From Symsagittifera roscoffensis (Eukaryota; Xenacoelomorpha; Acoela; Convolutidae): a stretch of DNA of 60,000 nucleotides. The notes under the pieces were generated by a model. It was not told the origin of the DNA, ran no database searches, and worked only from the letters and a program-made list of their open reading frames with translations. Below are positions 26,201 through 33,545 of this stretch, piece by piece (within the stretch, counting starts at the first letter, position 1; every line of letters starts with the position of its first letter). The stretch is taken from assembly GCF_963678635.1 (NCBI RefSeq), contig NC_087062.1, forward strand, positions 54,510,473 to 54,570,472, given 5' to 3'. Both the position numbers and the translations under genes were made by a program.

Positions 26201-29200
26201 TAATCGGTCAGTATTAACGCTAATGGCCTCGATTTATTCTCTTACTTGGAGATTTTCACGATTTACTTTGAGAATTTGAATACTCAATTCTGATTGGCTG
26301 AAAGTAAGCTAAAATAAATTTCAAGCATTCGGTCCTTCATGCATGAGGGACGCCACCTTCAATCTAGAGTAGCGCAAATACGGGGGCTTTTCTTATGCGC
26401 GAAGGACCGAATGTGCGAAAAAAAATTGTAGGCCACGGACCGAAGACAAAATTAGCCGAAAGTCAATTTAAAAAAAAAACAATTGCCATTCAGTTGAAAT
26501 GAATTAAATGAAGCAATATTTTGCTTCTTTCATCAAGAAACCCTTGAAATGTAAAATTTGTCCCAATTTTGCGGCGGTCAATGACAATTTGAAGATTTTG
26601 TATATTTCTGCCGTTTTTATATTCGGCCAACATCAATACTCCAGTCCCTGGAAATGTTTACTTTCTTTCCAAATTTAGATTACTGAAATCTGATTGGCTG
26701 ATTTTTATTTTCGCGCATTCTGTCCTTCGCGCATGAGGGATTCCACCGGCAAATACTGGTCTATTCGTGACGAATATAAGCGCAGCAAAGCAAGCGTTCG
26801 TTTCTTGACAATGCCGTGTGTATTTTATTTTCTACAATTTCTGCTTTAACCGTTAATTCGTTTGAGTATCTCCGACTGAATTGTCTCAATTTTTTTAGGC
26901 CGAAATGTCCCATCTCAATTTCAGATTGGCTGAAAAGTCATCGTTCGAAATGTAGCGTTATCTCTATTTTTCCAAACTTTTTGTTCAAAACTCAATATTT
27001 GCATCGCTTTTCAAGATAGTTTTTCCTTTTTTCAAGAATGTTTTTAGTTTTTCTGTGTTCACCGCTCACCTCTTCTTGATTTTCAAAAAAATTTGTCATC
27101 GTTCATCGAAATATCAATTCAGTTTCAGATACAGCACGTTACCCATAAATGACAGCTTTATACTTGATATTAAGATTTTAAAACCCCTTGGCAGACAAGG
27201 GTTTTGTAAACATATGTACATTTTTTTATTTTTATACTTAGTGCCTGCAATCGGTGTTAATTTGCTTGAAATGTTAAAAGGTTGTGGCGCATCTCGAAGG
27301 CCTTAGTAGATATAGCGCCTAAAAGTATAATACCTAAAGCTCAAATAAACGCTCACATTGCCTGACGCAAGTTTTAGATAGGCATGAAAAATGCTTCTTG
27401 TTATATAGGATGGTCGGAGAGTTGCCTTTTCTAACTTTGTATGAATAGTTTAGTGTGTTGTTCGTTTCAGAATAGCGAAGCTATTTGCTCGTTCGCCCAA
27501 TCCAACGCACCCTCCACCACCGGCTTTTTCTGTGTACGTCTGTCTTCTTCTCATTCTTCTATCTCCTCTTGTATCGTGAATTGCGTTGAATTAAAATGCT
27601 CCATCATCACTCACCTGTTAATGTTTTATTGTAATTTGAATAACTTGTTAGTAGTTTTCCCTGTCTATCTGTGCTTTTACTAAATTACACCTGGAACTAT
27701 ACGTGTAATGTGTTCATCCGATGTGCCAGTTTTCTTATCAACGAGTTCCATCTAGAAATCAATGGGTTAAAGGATCTAGTTCATTATTTCACATTGAACT
27801 TTCGCCTTGTTACATGTTGTAATGAGGAGGGAAGTCTGCTATAGCAATTATGAAATGCTAAAGTTGAGTAATTGTGATAGCACTTTTATACAATAACTGT
27901 TAACCAAATGGTGTCTGTCTGTTTAGTTTAGTTGTTTCATTTAACTGTCCATGTAACTAACCCAGTCCAAATTCATTTTTGCCTAACTGCTTAGTGTATC
28001 TGAAGTATCTCGAGTGTTGTTTCAGGAAGACGAGGAGCTCAACTACTACTTCGTGCCTGCAGTTTGTGCAGCCATCTTCGCATACTTTGCCGCATCCTGT
28101 TTCTTCGGAGTTTTCGACGTAAGTTGTTCCTCATATCAACATTTCCTTGCACAAACAATTCTTTTTCAACTGATTTTGACGAATCGTTCACATTTCGAGG
28201 CCTATCATGAACTGTGCTCGGTTCGTTTTTTCTGCTGGAGTGGAAAAGTTTCGCGGTTTGGAAAACATTGAACAAGAATGGTCGGCTAGTGCGGTTACTG
28301 TGCAAGTAGCACAGATTGTTCCGACCACAATACTTGAAGTAAAGGAACGTTTAAAAATCAGAAAGTTTTCCGGAAACATCGTTTTAAATTTTTGTTCAAT
28401 TTCATTTGTTTCCATTTTCGTGCTATTTTTGTTTAGTCAGGGTGGCTGAATTAGGCGAAACACTGCAAGAAGGAGAGGCTATAATAGCTAAAACAAAATT
28501 TATGCTGTAGTGAAATCAAATTGTGAGACATGCCTTTCATAGTGTCATTTGTAATTTTGTGTCATTTTATCTGAAAAACGTAAATGACCAATTTTTCTCG
28601 ACGTTGAGACCCCTTTTTATGTTTTTTTTTTGAATCCGAATGGCGGCCAATATGGCTTCAGTATAATATAGCACATTTGACACCATACGAGGTTTGAGGA
28701 AAACACAATTGCGAGTTCCTTCCAGTCACTTTCTGTGTAAAATCTTCTGTGAAATCTTCTGGGGTCTTAACTCTGTTTCTCTTGTTTCGATCATTGTCAG
28801 AATGAGACAATGTCAAGTTCTGCGTGTGCATGTGGGGCACTAAAACAACTCAGATGAACAGAACTCAATAAAATATCATTGAAAGTGTTCTTAAAAGTTT
28901 AAAAACGTGAACGATTTTAAAAGTTTAAAAACGTTTTAGGTTCAAAAGTGGATTTCAAAATTCAAGAATATCTGTGAAATAAAAAAATCTATTTTTCAAT
29001 TTTTTGAAAAAAAAGTGTTGACATAAAAAGATGATGCTTTTCCATTTGTCTGTTGGCTGTGTTTTAGCTTGTTCTGGACACTCTGTTGGTGTGTGTGAGT
29101 GAGGATTCTCATGAGAATGACGCAGTGGATGCTCCTCACGAGTGCAAGACACTCAAGGCCAAGCCGGAGTTCATGCGGGACCTGAAAGACGCCGGAGACC

Positions 29201-29313
29201 AATACGACACAGTGAAGAGCAGAAAGAAGAAAGAACCGAAGAGCTACAATGTGGAACTGCAGGGAGAGGGCGAGAAACAGGGTGGCGGAGGAGGAGGGGC
29301 GGAAAATGCAGAT
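5261..29313 (+). CDS. SLC44A: Choline transporter-like protein (SLC44/CTL family), 13 coding exons
   Basis: Thirteen exons join with every phase agreeing: 5261-5299, 5365-5460, 5601-5743, 8478-8705, 8817-8968, 9495-9724, 10181-10367, 10627-10781, 11499-11653, 14713-14870, 24867-24991, 28026-28118 and 29068-29313. They total 2007 nt, or 669 codons, close to the ~650-residue length of vertebrate SLC44A1. Family hallmarks are the N-terminal CCCECF; RSCTDVLFLILLVLF (TM1); GDWRRLVYGFDDYGNICG; a Cys-containing extracellular loop with C-x3-CP; and C-terminal CLWCLEK-like and NALRVA blocks. The family has about ten membrane spans and moves choline, and in some members ethanolamine, across plasma or mitochondrial membranes. 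Splice acceptor-like cttccag sits 3 bp before the ATG, so a 5' UTR intron or trans-splicing is possible. The last exon ends in a good donor (GTGAGT). Either one more exon follows or the frame reads through to TGA at 29413-29415 (702 codons). Which SLC44 member it is cannot be decided here. Confidence 0.9.
5365..5460 (+). CDS. SLC44A: SLC44-like exon 2 (TM1)
   Basis: Acceptor ATTTAG. The exon encodes the R/K-rich lead ATFKRATKRSCTDV and the first membrane span LFLILLVLFMAGT. The donor is GTAAAA, with phase 0 at both ends. Confidence 0.85.
5601..5743 (+). CDS. SLC44A: SLC44-like exon 3 (conserved GDWRRLVYGFDDYGN)
   Basis: Acceptor TTTTAG. The exon begins VVIGLISHKQGDWRRLVYG and contains DDYGNICG and the conserved GQDMTKRP end. 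The donor GTTAGA is weaker than average, but the phase (2 nt left over) matches exon 4. Confidence 0.85.
5744..6157. other. Start of SLC44-like intron 3, no gene seen
   Basis: AT-rich sequence. The open frames at 5860-6157 are not recognisable. They may hold the more decayed upstream part of the LINE that becomes readable from about 6158. Confidence 0.4.
6158..8166 (+). pseudogene. Decayed Jockey-type LINE ORF2 in SLC44-like intron 3
   Basis: Fragments in the right order, with frameshifts and stops, spell out a non-LTR ORF2. A pre-RT linker YWRDFLQRFSHRTDSSKIW lies at 6222. An RT entry segment with PLPKPNK and QHGLRPFHT lies at 6670-6840. Motif A, ATLDLSKTFDM, is at about 6910, followed by EEIVRWLSNYLSGRQAW (about 7000). 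The thumb region is GTSWGQSKETLLVTFKSLIW with PIW and LQVVQTAALR (7436-7610). The ORF2 tail LWLRPAEVAMFLRLVP is at about 8090-8135. The strand matches the host gene. The order of motifs and the LRPAEVA-FL tail are typical of Jockey-superfamily elements. It is clearly inactive. Confidence 0.8.
8478..8705 (+). CDS. SLC44A: SLC44-like exon 4 (first extracellular loop)
   Basis: Acceptor TTAACAG. The exon encodes SVFFMLFKNEFTGYDLGYTA, then a Cys-containing acidic loop (CVEECPDEDLTVVDN, DLYCQYN-L with a possible N-glycosylation site). Donor AG|GTACTT. Confidence 0.85.
8817..8968 (+). CDS. SLC44A: SLC44-like exon 5 (RRCIP block)
   Basis: Acceptor TTTCAG. The exon encodes HTILRRCIPDVKDALSVVV and continues to SWKQITGMCLLSI at the start of a membrane span. 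The RCIP motif is conserved in the family. Donor G|GTTAGT. Confidence 0.85.
9495..9724 (+). CDS. SLC44A: SLC44-like exon 6 (membrane spans)
   Basis: Acceptor GTTTCAG. Two hydrophobic spans, around FLIYVSTVLFIVGAILSI and YFLYLAIAVSIVM, flank the polar linker EYKKLQAIPEDDR. Donor ATG|GTCAGT. Confidence 0.85.
9816..10095 (+). repeat. Interspersed intron repeat (family C) copy
   Basis: The shared core runs ACTCGATGAACGTAGT..., then TTTTTTTCAGGAAAAGTC, then GCGGTTTGAGTTTTGATT. Related copies lie at about 11765-11960, 20115-20365, 21724-21960 and 48735-48840, and a partial inverted one near 33365-33420. Confidence 0.55.
10181..10367 (+). CDS. SLC44A: SLC44-like exon 7
   Basis: Acceptor TTTCAAG. 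The exon encodes AIVLLILVVMFPRMKVVVK, the conserved LFEEASRVVQAIPFI, and the following span with LSLFFAYWLFVTVFVATA. Donor G|GTTACC. Confidence 0.85.
10627..10781 (+). CDS. SLC44A: SLC44-like exon 8
   Basis: Acceptor TGTTTAG. The exon encodes YVRYFWWYMLVALIWGMEF and AAHQFVIAFATAK, matching the family pattern of a W-rich span followed by a conserved Q-FVIA stretch. Donor AAG|GTAGCC. Confidence 0.85.
11499..11653 (+). CDS. SLC44A: SLC44-like exon 9
   Basis: Acceptor TATTGCAG. The exon encodes WYNFEDKSNLSCPIIKG and NHMGSIALGSFIITLVKIPR. The H-x-GS-A-GSFI-T-V-PR pattern is the most conserved block of SLC44 proteins. Donor AA|GTGAGT. Confidence 0.9.
11765..11960 (+). repeat. Interspersed intron repeat (family C) copy
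   Basis: Shares TTTTCGCGGTTTGA, then TCTACTATGGAACAGTAAAA, GTGTAAAGGTCACG and the ATGAGCGACTTCTA segment with copies near 20230 and 21820. Confidence 0.55.
12001..13084. other. SLC44-like intron 9, AT-rich, no gene seen
   Basis: No coding similarity on either strand. The sequence is low-complexity T-rich, with frames that look random. Confidence 0.5.
13085..13845. repeat. Two tandem copies of a ~389-bp unit
   Basis: tccaagata at 13102 recurs at 13491, and the following ~350 bp match with few changes. Each copy contains its own short tandem GAGATAATGGGTTCAA (13310 and 13700 regions). High similarity indicates a fairly recent duplication inside intron 9. Confidence 0.85.
14195..14265 (+). repeat. 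tRNA-like SINE head (candidate)
   Basis: A box-B-like GCGAATTCGAAC lies downstream of CGTGTGACTCGTTGG. It resembles the other tRNA-like segments in the window but is weak alone. Confidence 0.35.
14441..14476 (+). repeat. Hairpin repeat (family F) copy
   Basis: GTCGCAAGTGATGC, then CTCCGCTTCGCCTCTGTT. A second decayed copy follows at about 14544-14585. See the copy at 24050. Confidence 0.5.
14713..14870 (+). CDS. SLC44A: SLC44-like exon 10
   Basis: Acceptor GGTTTAG. The exon encodes LKGTENAAAKAVLKCMQCF, then WCLEKVLKFLNKNAYIVIA and FCPSAQQ. The LWCLEK-LN-NAY block is a family signature. The donor is ambiguous. CCA|GTCTCA is used here with acceptor GGCAG at 24866. A GC-AG alternative, CAG|GCCAGT at 14866 with acceptor TTTTAG at 24862, gives the same length with V instead of M at one position. 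Confidence 0.85.
14871..15672. other. SLC44-like intron 10, upstream of calaxin; presumed promoter region
   Basis: No coding similarity. The calaxin start lies at 15691, so its promoter and 5' UTR should lie here. No clear TATA box or other element could be assigned. Confidence 0.35.
15691..16061 (+). CDS. EFCAB1: Calaxin exon 1
   Basis: Codons 1-123 plus two bases, from ATG to LEGSLT(R). It holds the canonical first EF-hand. Donor AG|GTGTGT. Confidence 0.88.
15691..18762 (+). CDS. EFCAB1: Calaxin / EF-hand calcium-binding domain protein 1, nested in SLC44-like intron 10
   Basis: Three exons (15691-16061, 16340-16469, 18619-18762) join in phase to 214 codons, near the ~211 residues of vertebrate calaxin. 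EF-hand 1 is FKTFDTDSDGFLTIDEWVKG, with a canonical DTDSDG...DE loop. The second hand, around FKTYDMKLEGSLTRDVM, is degenerate. Another loop spans the exon 2/3 junction, DIDK|DTKVGFDDY. The N-terminal CELLIKFMQTN and C-terminal LEFLGKVLPENRQ fit the calaxin/NCS-like fold. Calaxin is a Ca2+ sensor of outer-arm dynein in motile cilia and flagella, so it implies ciliated cells. The whole gene, with its polyadenylation signal, lies inside one intron of the choline transporter-like gene on the same strand. Upstream codons are open to 15673, but ATG 15691 gives the expected MPGS-like start. Confidence 0.88.
16340..16469 (+). CDS. EFCAB1: Calaxin exon 2
   Basis: Acceptor TTTTTCCAG. The exon encodes DVMFTLLKSCLADRG, an acidic EDDPEEGVKDLIETV segment, and the first half of the last Ca2+ loop (MDIDK). 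Donor GTGAGT. Confidence 0.88.
16816..16887 (+). repeat. tRNA-like SINE head
   Basis: The A-box-like TGGCTGAGGTG and B-box-like AGATCGAATCC are spaced as in a tRNA gene. No full cloverleaf was drawn. Similar heads occur across the window. Confidence 0.5.
17881..18150 (+). repeat. Tandem pair of family D repeat ends with a hairpin
   Basis: ttatggcgtttagtt at 17881 recurs at 18045 (period 164). Each is followed by ctgctcgt and then a GGGCAAAGCCC-type hairpin and TGAATGTTCC. The same terminal hairpin occurs at 58926 and inverted at 21470-21505. Confidence 0.6.
18619..18762 (+). CDS. EFCAB1: Calaxin exon 3 (C-terminus)
   Basis: Acceptor TTTTGCAG. Codons DTKVGFDDYKSSC through LEHCRFYE and TGA at 18760-18762. 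Confidence 0.88.
   Translation, partial: DTKVGFDDYKSSCEKERLLLEFLGKVLPENRQVNNFFNYLEHCRFYE
18769..18774 (+). terminator. Polyadenylation signal of calaxin
   Basis: AATAAA begins 7 bp after the stop codon, which implies a very short 3' UTR. It supports calaxin ending independently inside the host intron. Confidence 0.6.
18780..19592. other. Intron DNA after calaxin, no gene seen
   Basis: AT-rich, with no coding similarity on either strand. Confidence 0.5.
19593..19835. mobile_element. Foldback element (family E) with AATTCAGCC arms
   Basis: The left arm GGCGCACAG...GACAATTCAGCC...TTTGAAATTCAG is matched inverted on the right, whose complement reads GTCGAGACAATTCAGCC and then ATTTGAAATTCA. The centre (19690-19760) is relatively GC-rich. 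A solo arm of the same family lies at 38029-38113. Confidence 0.65.
20071..20099 (+). repeat. Hairpin repeat (family F) copy
   Basis: ACGAAGTGCTGCTTCGCCTC followed by TGTGT. Other decayed copies lie near 20628 and 22874. Confidence 0.5.
20115..20365 (+). repeat. Interspersed intron repeat (family C) copy
   Basis: TTTTTTTTCAGGAAAAAGTC, then ACAACTGAACAGCAAAAATG, then CCAGTTTTCTCACACTGAGT match the other family C copies in the same order. Confidence 0.55.
21190..21505 (-). repeat. Family D repeat, long copy
   Basis: GGCCATGCTCTGGACTAATT at 21210, ATTGTTCCAAATTAA at 21310 and the terminal GATATACGAGCAGTCTTG at 21493-21506 match, inverted, a copy at 58915-59185 over about 300 bp. Confidence 0.65.
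21724..21960 (+). repeat. Interspersed intron repeat (family C) copy
   Basis: GACTCAAGGAACGTAGTGAA, then CTCCACTATCGAACAGCAAA, then TTTTCAGATTTTCCAGCAGA. It is followed at 21960-22010 by GTTTATGCTCAATCGGCTTA, which matches the SINE body motif. Confidence 0.55.
22246..22292 (+). repeat. Short tandem duplication
   Basis: GTAGATCTAACTTTTCTCGA occurs twice with a ~24-bp period. Confidence 0.7.
23344..23512 (+). repeat. tRNA-like SINE with body
   Basis: The A-box-like AGCCTGGTGGTAACG and the B-box-like GGATTGGAATCTGACC form the head. The body TGTCTGCTTATGTTTTGTCG then GGCTTAGTTTCCACATC is shared, usually inverted, with copies near 32385, 32550, 33075 and 47700. Confidence 0.55.
24050..24090 (+). 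repeat. Hairpin repeat (family F), best-preserved copy
   Basis: TATCGCAAGTGGCGCTAAGC, then TCAGCTTCGCCTCTGTGTGT. The consensus forms a GCGAAGC...GCTTCGC hairpin. Other copies lie at 14441, 20071, 50809 and, inverted, at 32139 and 47325. Confidence 0.6.
24341..24412 (+). repeat. tRNA-like SINE head
   Basis: A-box-like TTAGCCTGGCGGGTACG and B-box-like GTAGGTTTAAATTCCGTGC. Confidence 0.45.
24689..24702 (+). repeat. Run of 14 cytosines
   Basis: An uninterrupted C tract in otherwise AT-rich intron. The minus strand is a G tract that could form a quadruplex or cause polymerase slippage. Confidence 0.9.
24867..24991 (+). CDS. SLC44A: SLC44-like exon 11
   Basis: Encodes VILVSNALRVAALNTIGTF and the hydrophobic span VIFLCKAGVSAIVAAIGLIW. 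The ILV-NALRVA block aligns with the family directly after exon 10. Donor AAG|GTCAGT. The start could be 24863 if the GC-AG alternative is used. Confidence 0.87.
25143..25893. mobile_element. Near-palindromic Tc1/mariner-type MITE, copy 1
   Basis: Ends CAGTGCTGATTTAAATTAAC and its inverted complement at 25874-25893, flanked by TA on both sides (25141-25142 and 25894-25895). The arms extend ~350 bp each, so almost the whole element is an inverted repeat with a short central spacer near 25490-25540. No transposase ORF is present. TA target duplications and CAGTG ends fit the Tc1/mariner superfamily. Confidence 0.8.
25940..26357. mobile_element. MITE family A, copy 1
   Basis: The inverted ends share the core CATGCTTGAAGGACCGAATG on the left and CATGCATGAAGGACCGAATG in the right complement. 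The flanking direct repeat TTCAATCTA occurs at 25931-25939 and 26358-26366 (9 bp, perfect). No ORF of note. The type of TSD fits Mutator- or hAT-like elements. Confidence 0.8.
26382..26748. mobile_element. MITE family B, copy 1
   Basis: Ends share ATGCGCGAAGGACCGAATG (left) and ATGCGCGAAGGACAGAATG (right complement), a variant of the family A end. GCAAATAC flanks it at 26374-26381 and 26749-26756. It starts 25 bp after MITE A copy 1. Confidence 0.78.
26757..28025. other. SLC44-like intron 11, no gene seen
   Basis: No coding similarity on either strand and no further repeat recognised. Confidence 0.5.
28026..28118 (+). CDS. SLC44A: SLC44-like exon 12
   Basis: Acceptor TGTTTCAG. The exon encodes EDEELNYYFVPAVCAAIFAY and CFFGVFD. 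The family has a W/Y-x-P-x-hydrophobic span and F-x-VY/FD at this position. Donor GTAAGT. Confidence 0.85.
29068..29313 (+). CDS. SLC44A: SLC44-like exon 13 (cytosolic tail)
   Basis: Acceptor GTTTTAG. The exon encodes LVLDTLLVCVSEDSHENDAV, matching the VDTLFLC-x-ED-x-x-ND block, then a Lys-rich and Gly-rich tail (GGGGGGAENAD). It is followed by donor GTGAGT. Read-through would stop at TGA 29413-29415. Confidence 0.82.
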
Positions 29314-29415
29314 GTGAGTTTTCGATTTTACTCCAAGTTTATTCTAGTAGGCAATTGTCCAGTTGCGAAACAAACAATTGTTGCTTTGTTCACAATTTTT
29401 GCTTCTGGAATGTGA

Positions 29416-32138
29416 TGTGTTACAATGCAATATAGCGTTACAGAGGGTTTCAATATTTACAAAGCAGTGTTTGAGCTGAAGCTTTTCGGCTTTTCTTGAT
29501 TTGAAATCGGATGCGCAGCTTCATTGTTAAATTGTAGGCTATTTTTTAAATAATTTAAATGAGTGACATGTTTCAGGAAAACGTTTAACGGGAGTAACTG
29601 TTGAACAAAAACTGGAGTTTGCATGTCAGGATTGGTCATCGCTCAAATGATGCTTGAAACATTATACAGAAGTCAGAGTGAAACTGATTGAAAACTGTTT
29701 TCTATCATAAACAACTTTACCTCTAAACTTTGTACTGTTAGTGAAATCATCTAAATTTTATACCGAGTGTTGTATGTATTGGTCCGATCTAATCTGGTCA
29801 AAGATATCGTCACATCAAATCATCTGCTGCCTTCCTCAGAGGTTCCAAACTCCCCTCCTGATGTTTGCTTAAAGTCCAATATGTTGCTTTTGCATCCCAA
29901 TTATTTTGATATTCATTAACCATAGGCATTATAGTACTTGTCATTTTGAATGAATTATATTTTCCCAGATTCGAAAAGACTTGACAATCTTAAAAAGATC
30001 AAATTGCAGAAAACTCATTCTTTTGCCAACAAAGCTCAGCATCAGCTCAGAATTTACGGCATGAACTGTTCTACGGCATGAATTTTTCTGCAAGTTATGA
30101 AAGAAACAATTTTTATTTTGCTTTGCAATTGAGCTGAAAGTATTTTATCTATTTTCCATGCACAAATTAAAATCTATCAAATAGTTATCAATCTAAACTG
30201 CCCGGGCATGCCCTAATCTATATGGCGTTTTTCGTTTGTAGTACAATTGAAAATTGATTTTTGAGAAGGGATTTGGCTGGGCTAACGTTTCAAGCCAGTG
30301 AAGTTCATTTTTAGCAATATTTGAAATTTTCTTGATGTTTTAATGCTAGATGATTGTTTTTCTATAATAGTTAATATAGATAGCATTATTGGGATTGCCA
30401 ATAAGGGAGATGTGAATTTTTCTTGTGGATTTTGCAAGTGCTTTTTGCGTGTACATGTTTCATGTTAACTTAGTTTAATCAGAGTGTCCTTTATCAATGA
30501 ATTCAAATTATTATCAAGCAAATTTCTGGAGTTTTTTTGATATAGATGACAGAGCAACTAGTTTAACTATCTGGCACTGAGATAGTTTTCAATCACGAAC
30601 TTGATGGAATTGAAAGTTTTAGCGCTTAATCATATAATTCACTACAGCAACTCCTCATTGCTCCACACGCAGAATAGGAAAGACCTATGGCCTGTAGTCG
30701 TTTTTAAACGCAAAATGCACCTGGAGTCATTGTCATCATTGCTAGAAATTTTAGCAGTAGAATTTAAAATCGAGGAGAAAAAGTCTTAATTTGACTTTTT
30801 AGTAGGAAATCTACTGACTAATTTTCAAGCATTGACATGGAGGTTAAGACCGACCGAGTAGCATATTTTATTAAACTCTAGTGAAGCTGCCAGATTTAAT
30901 TAGCAACTACTTACATTCTGCATTGGAGTAGGCAAGTTCCTTTCGTAAGCTTATTTTCTTACACAAGTGCTGTGTATTAAAATGGCTACTATTTTCGAAC
31001 CTAACTAAAAAAGGGGCAAATCTGGAGATTTTTTGCTCAGTTTGTGTTCGTTTTTTTTTTCAAAAATTGGCAACCATGATTTTTTTTGATAGTAAAAGAG
31101 CTTTAAGAGCATTTCTATTTTGAAATTTGAAAAATGAAGTTTTTCAATTTCAAGACAGCAATGTTTTTTTGCGTTCCTTAACAATTTTCCGAAAGTCTGT
31201 TGGCTGTTTCATAAATTACCTTGGACCTAGTGCATACAATTATTTTTTTTAATTAGTTCAAAGCATGCACTAAAAAGAAAGCAAGCTTCGCTATTGAAAA
31301 AAATCAGATACGCAATAGCGTCACAAAACTAATTAAAGAAGATTTGGAGCATTTGTTTCCAGGGAATCAGAAATTCGTTTGTTTTCGTTTTTTTTATTCG
31401 CGAACGTTTGAGTGGCCATTAGTAATTGTACATAGTTCGCGCAATTTGACGTAAAATTGAGAAAATTGTTCTGCAGTTGCTTATATTATCCAGTTTAAAT
31501 ATTTCCAAACTTGGCTGAGCTGAGTAATTGTGGACGAAATTTTTGCTATTAAACTGAATTTCTGATTAAACTCTGCGCGCTTTTAGACAGATTAAAATTT
31601 AGCTGTTGCTCGTTTTTAGACAGTAACTGGCTTATAAGGTACTAGTGCTTAGCCAGGTCGACAAAAACGCTAGTCTTACTATTTTCACGAGGTCAGAGTT
31701 CACGTTAACTCTTAAATTCTTTTTTTACACTTAATTATATAAAAACTTTAATATTAAATTTTTGTGCACGGCTAAAAAGCTTCTGTTTTTCAAAGTTTGA
31801 GTAATTTCTAATCGCGGTTTGTTTTTTCGACAAACAAAAGATTTATTTTACTACATAAAACATTAAAAAAAACAATTCTGGCTTCACGCAAAACACAATT
31901 TCCAATTTTTTTTAACCTGTATGCAAAAAGACTGTATCTGGAGTGCGTTATAGACAAAAACTTCAATTTTGCATTCAAAAATATTTTCTTTGTTTGTGCC
32001 TAGAAACATTTTTTCGAACAAAGAATTTTTGTTTGCCAGTGCTTAGAAATATTTTTGCAATTTAAAAAATGGATTAGAAATTTCATTGGTCAAACTTTGG
32101 CAACTAAGAGGGCTTGTCCAGGTTTTTGATTAATTTTT
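29416..32138. other. Long stretch without recognisable genes
   Basis: AT-rich, with only short random frames. If the transporter has a further exon or 3' UTR it should lie here. No clear candidate was found. Confidence 0.5.
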
Positions 32139-32166
32139 ACACAGAGGCGAAGCTGAGCTTCGACTC
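32139..32166 (-). repeat. Hairpin repeat (family F) copy, inverted
   Basis: ACACAGAGGCGAAGCTGAGC followed by TTCGACTC is the complement of the 24050 copy. Confidence 0.55.
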
Positions 32167-32384
32167 TTTTTTGATACCAATTTGAATGACTTTGATTAAA
32201 ACTTAACGGAAAAAAATGGGGAAAAAACTGCCAAAAATTGTGCTTGTCAATTAAATTTGGAACCAAAGCCCCAAAAAAAAACAAAAAACCTTGCCTGCAT
32301 CATTAGAAATTTTACAAAACATTTCGGAATGCTAGAAAAAAAATTTAAAAAAAAAGTTGTTTCTGCGGATTAAGGCTGACAAAA

Positions 32385-32700
32385 ACAGGCAGACCGACAA
32401 TAATCTAAATTAGCCGAAATATTTATATTTGTAAAAAAAAAACATGTCTTCAATGGAATCGAGCTCTCTGGTTTTGTGTTCTCTAACAGGGGTGTTAAAA
32501 CAACTTAAAAGAAAGCTATACATTAGAAAAACAGTTAGGCTACAGGAACTAAGCCGACAAAAATAAACTGATAGCCCAAAAAAGCGCCAAAACTCTAGTT
32601 TGCAAGAAAAAACTTCCGGCTGGATTCGAACCGCAGCCTTTTGCGGTCTCGGGCAGTTGGGTTACCTCTACTCTAGATGCACCGGACAGCAATTGAATTT
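32385..32700 (-). repeat. tRNA-like SINE copies (minus strand)
   Basis: The body motif complement AAGCCGACAAAAATAAACTG lies near 32553. The B-box complement GGATTCGAACCGCAGCC lies at 32622-32638, with an A-box-like stretch near 32660-32690. Confidence 0.5.
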
Positions 32701-33069
32701 GAACTTAAAATAACCAAGCGGTAACAAAGCCGAAAATATCTAAGCAGAATCGTTACACTTTGAAAAAATTCTAAATTAACAAAAAGATTTATCTCCCGTT
32801 TCCCCTCAGAACACACGCACACAAAGCTTTTCTGATCTCTAGACGAGGCAATTGGAGGCCACTAGGTCGATATAATTTAAACTGAAAGTCATCAAGCCCA
32901 TAAAAAGACAAAAACTAAAATAAAAAATGAAATTTTCACAAATTGAGCTGGTAAAATTACAACTAGGGTAAAAAACAATTTTCGATTCGGCTGGACTTTT
33001 AAATTGCTAAAACGTTAAAAACAACTGCAATGAACAATTTTTGCAGTAAAAAAAACGATTTTAGATGTG

Positions 33070-33235
33070 GCAACTAAGCCGAAAAAACATAAGCAGACAA
33101 ATAATTGGTCGACATTTTTTGCATAGGAATATTTACCGATTGAAAAAAAAAATACGTCATAGTCAGATTTGAATCCAGGACCACTGCCATCCCAGGCGTA
33201 TTTGATACATCCAGGAGACACTACAAAATTTGAAT
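33070..33235 (-). repeat. tRNA-like SINE copy (minus strand)
   Basis: The body complement GTGGCAACTAAGCCGAAAAA lies at 33066. The head complement contains AGATTTGAATCCAGGACC (B-box) and CATCCCAGGCGTATT, the complement of the CGCCTGGGA segment also seen at 23379. Confidence 0.55.
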
Positions 33236-33424
33236 TCATTATGAACCAAGGTACCACTAAGAGTCCAGATGAGTCTGTGAACAAAGGTATTTTTGAGAAA
33301 AGTCTAGTACCTGATTGCAATACCCTTGCTTATCGCAGGGTTAAAAAAGTCAGAAGTCAATCTGCGAAAAAACAAGTTTGAGCCTGAATAATATTTAAGA
33401 CTCTTCCTGCAAAAAAAATTATTG

Positions 33425-33545
33425 CGACCTATACAAAGAGTTTGAACTACGCTCATCGACAATTAAAAAAAACTGTCTTGGTCTTGCATTCGAACGTTTG
33501 ATCCCTTGCGGCGTAACCCCACTCTATATCACCACACTACTGGAC
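33425..33545 (-). repeat. tRNA-like SINE head (minus strand)
   Basis: CATTCGAACGTTTGATCCC (B-box complement) is followed by GCGGCGTAACCCCACTCTA and then CACCACACTACTGGACC (A-box complement). Confidence 0.45.

Noticed and set aside
28188-28449. Opposing open frames after SLC44-like exon 12
   Set aside because: No similarity to anything known; lies in an intron with normal flanking splice sites.
29311-29415. In-frame continuation of SLC44-like exon 13 to TGA as the certain C-terminus
   Set aside because: The GAT|GTGAGT donor is strong and the continuation looks intron-like (T-rich), so I kept the exon end at the donor and mention read-through only as an alternative.
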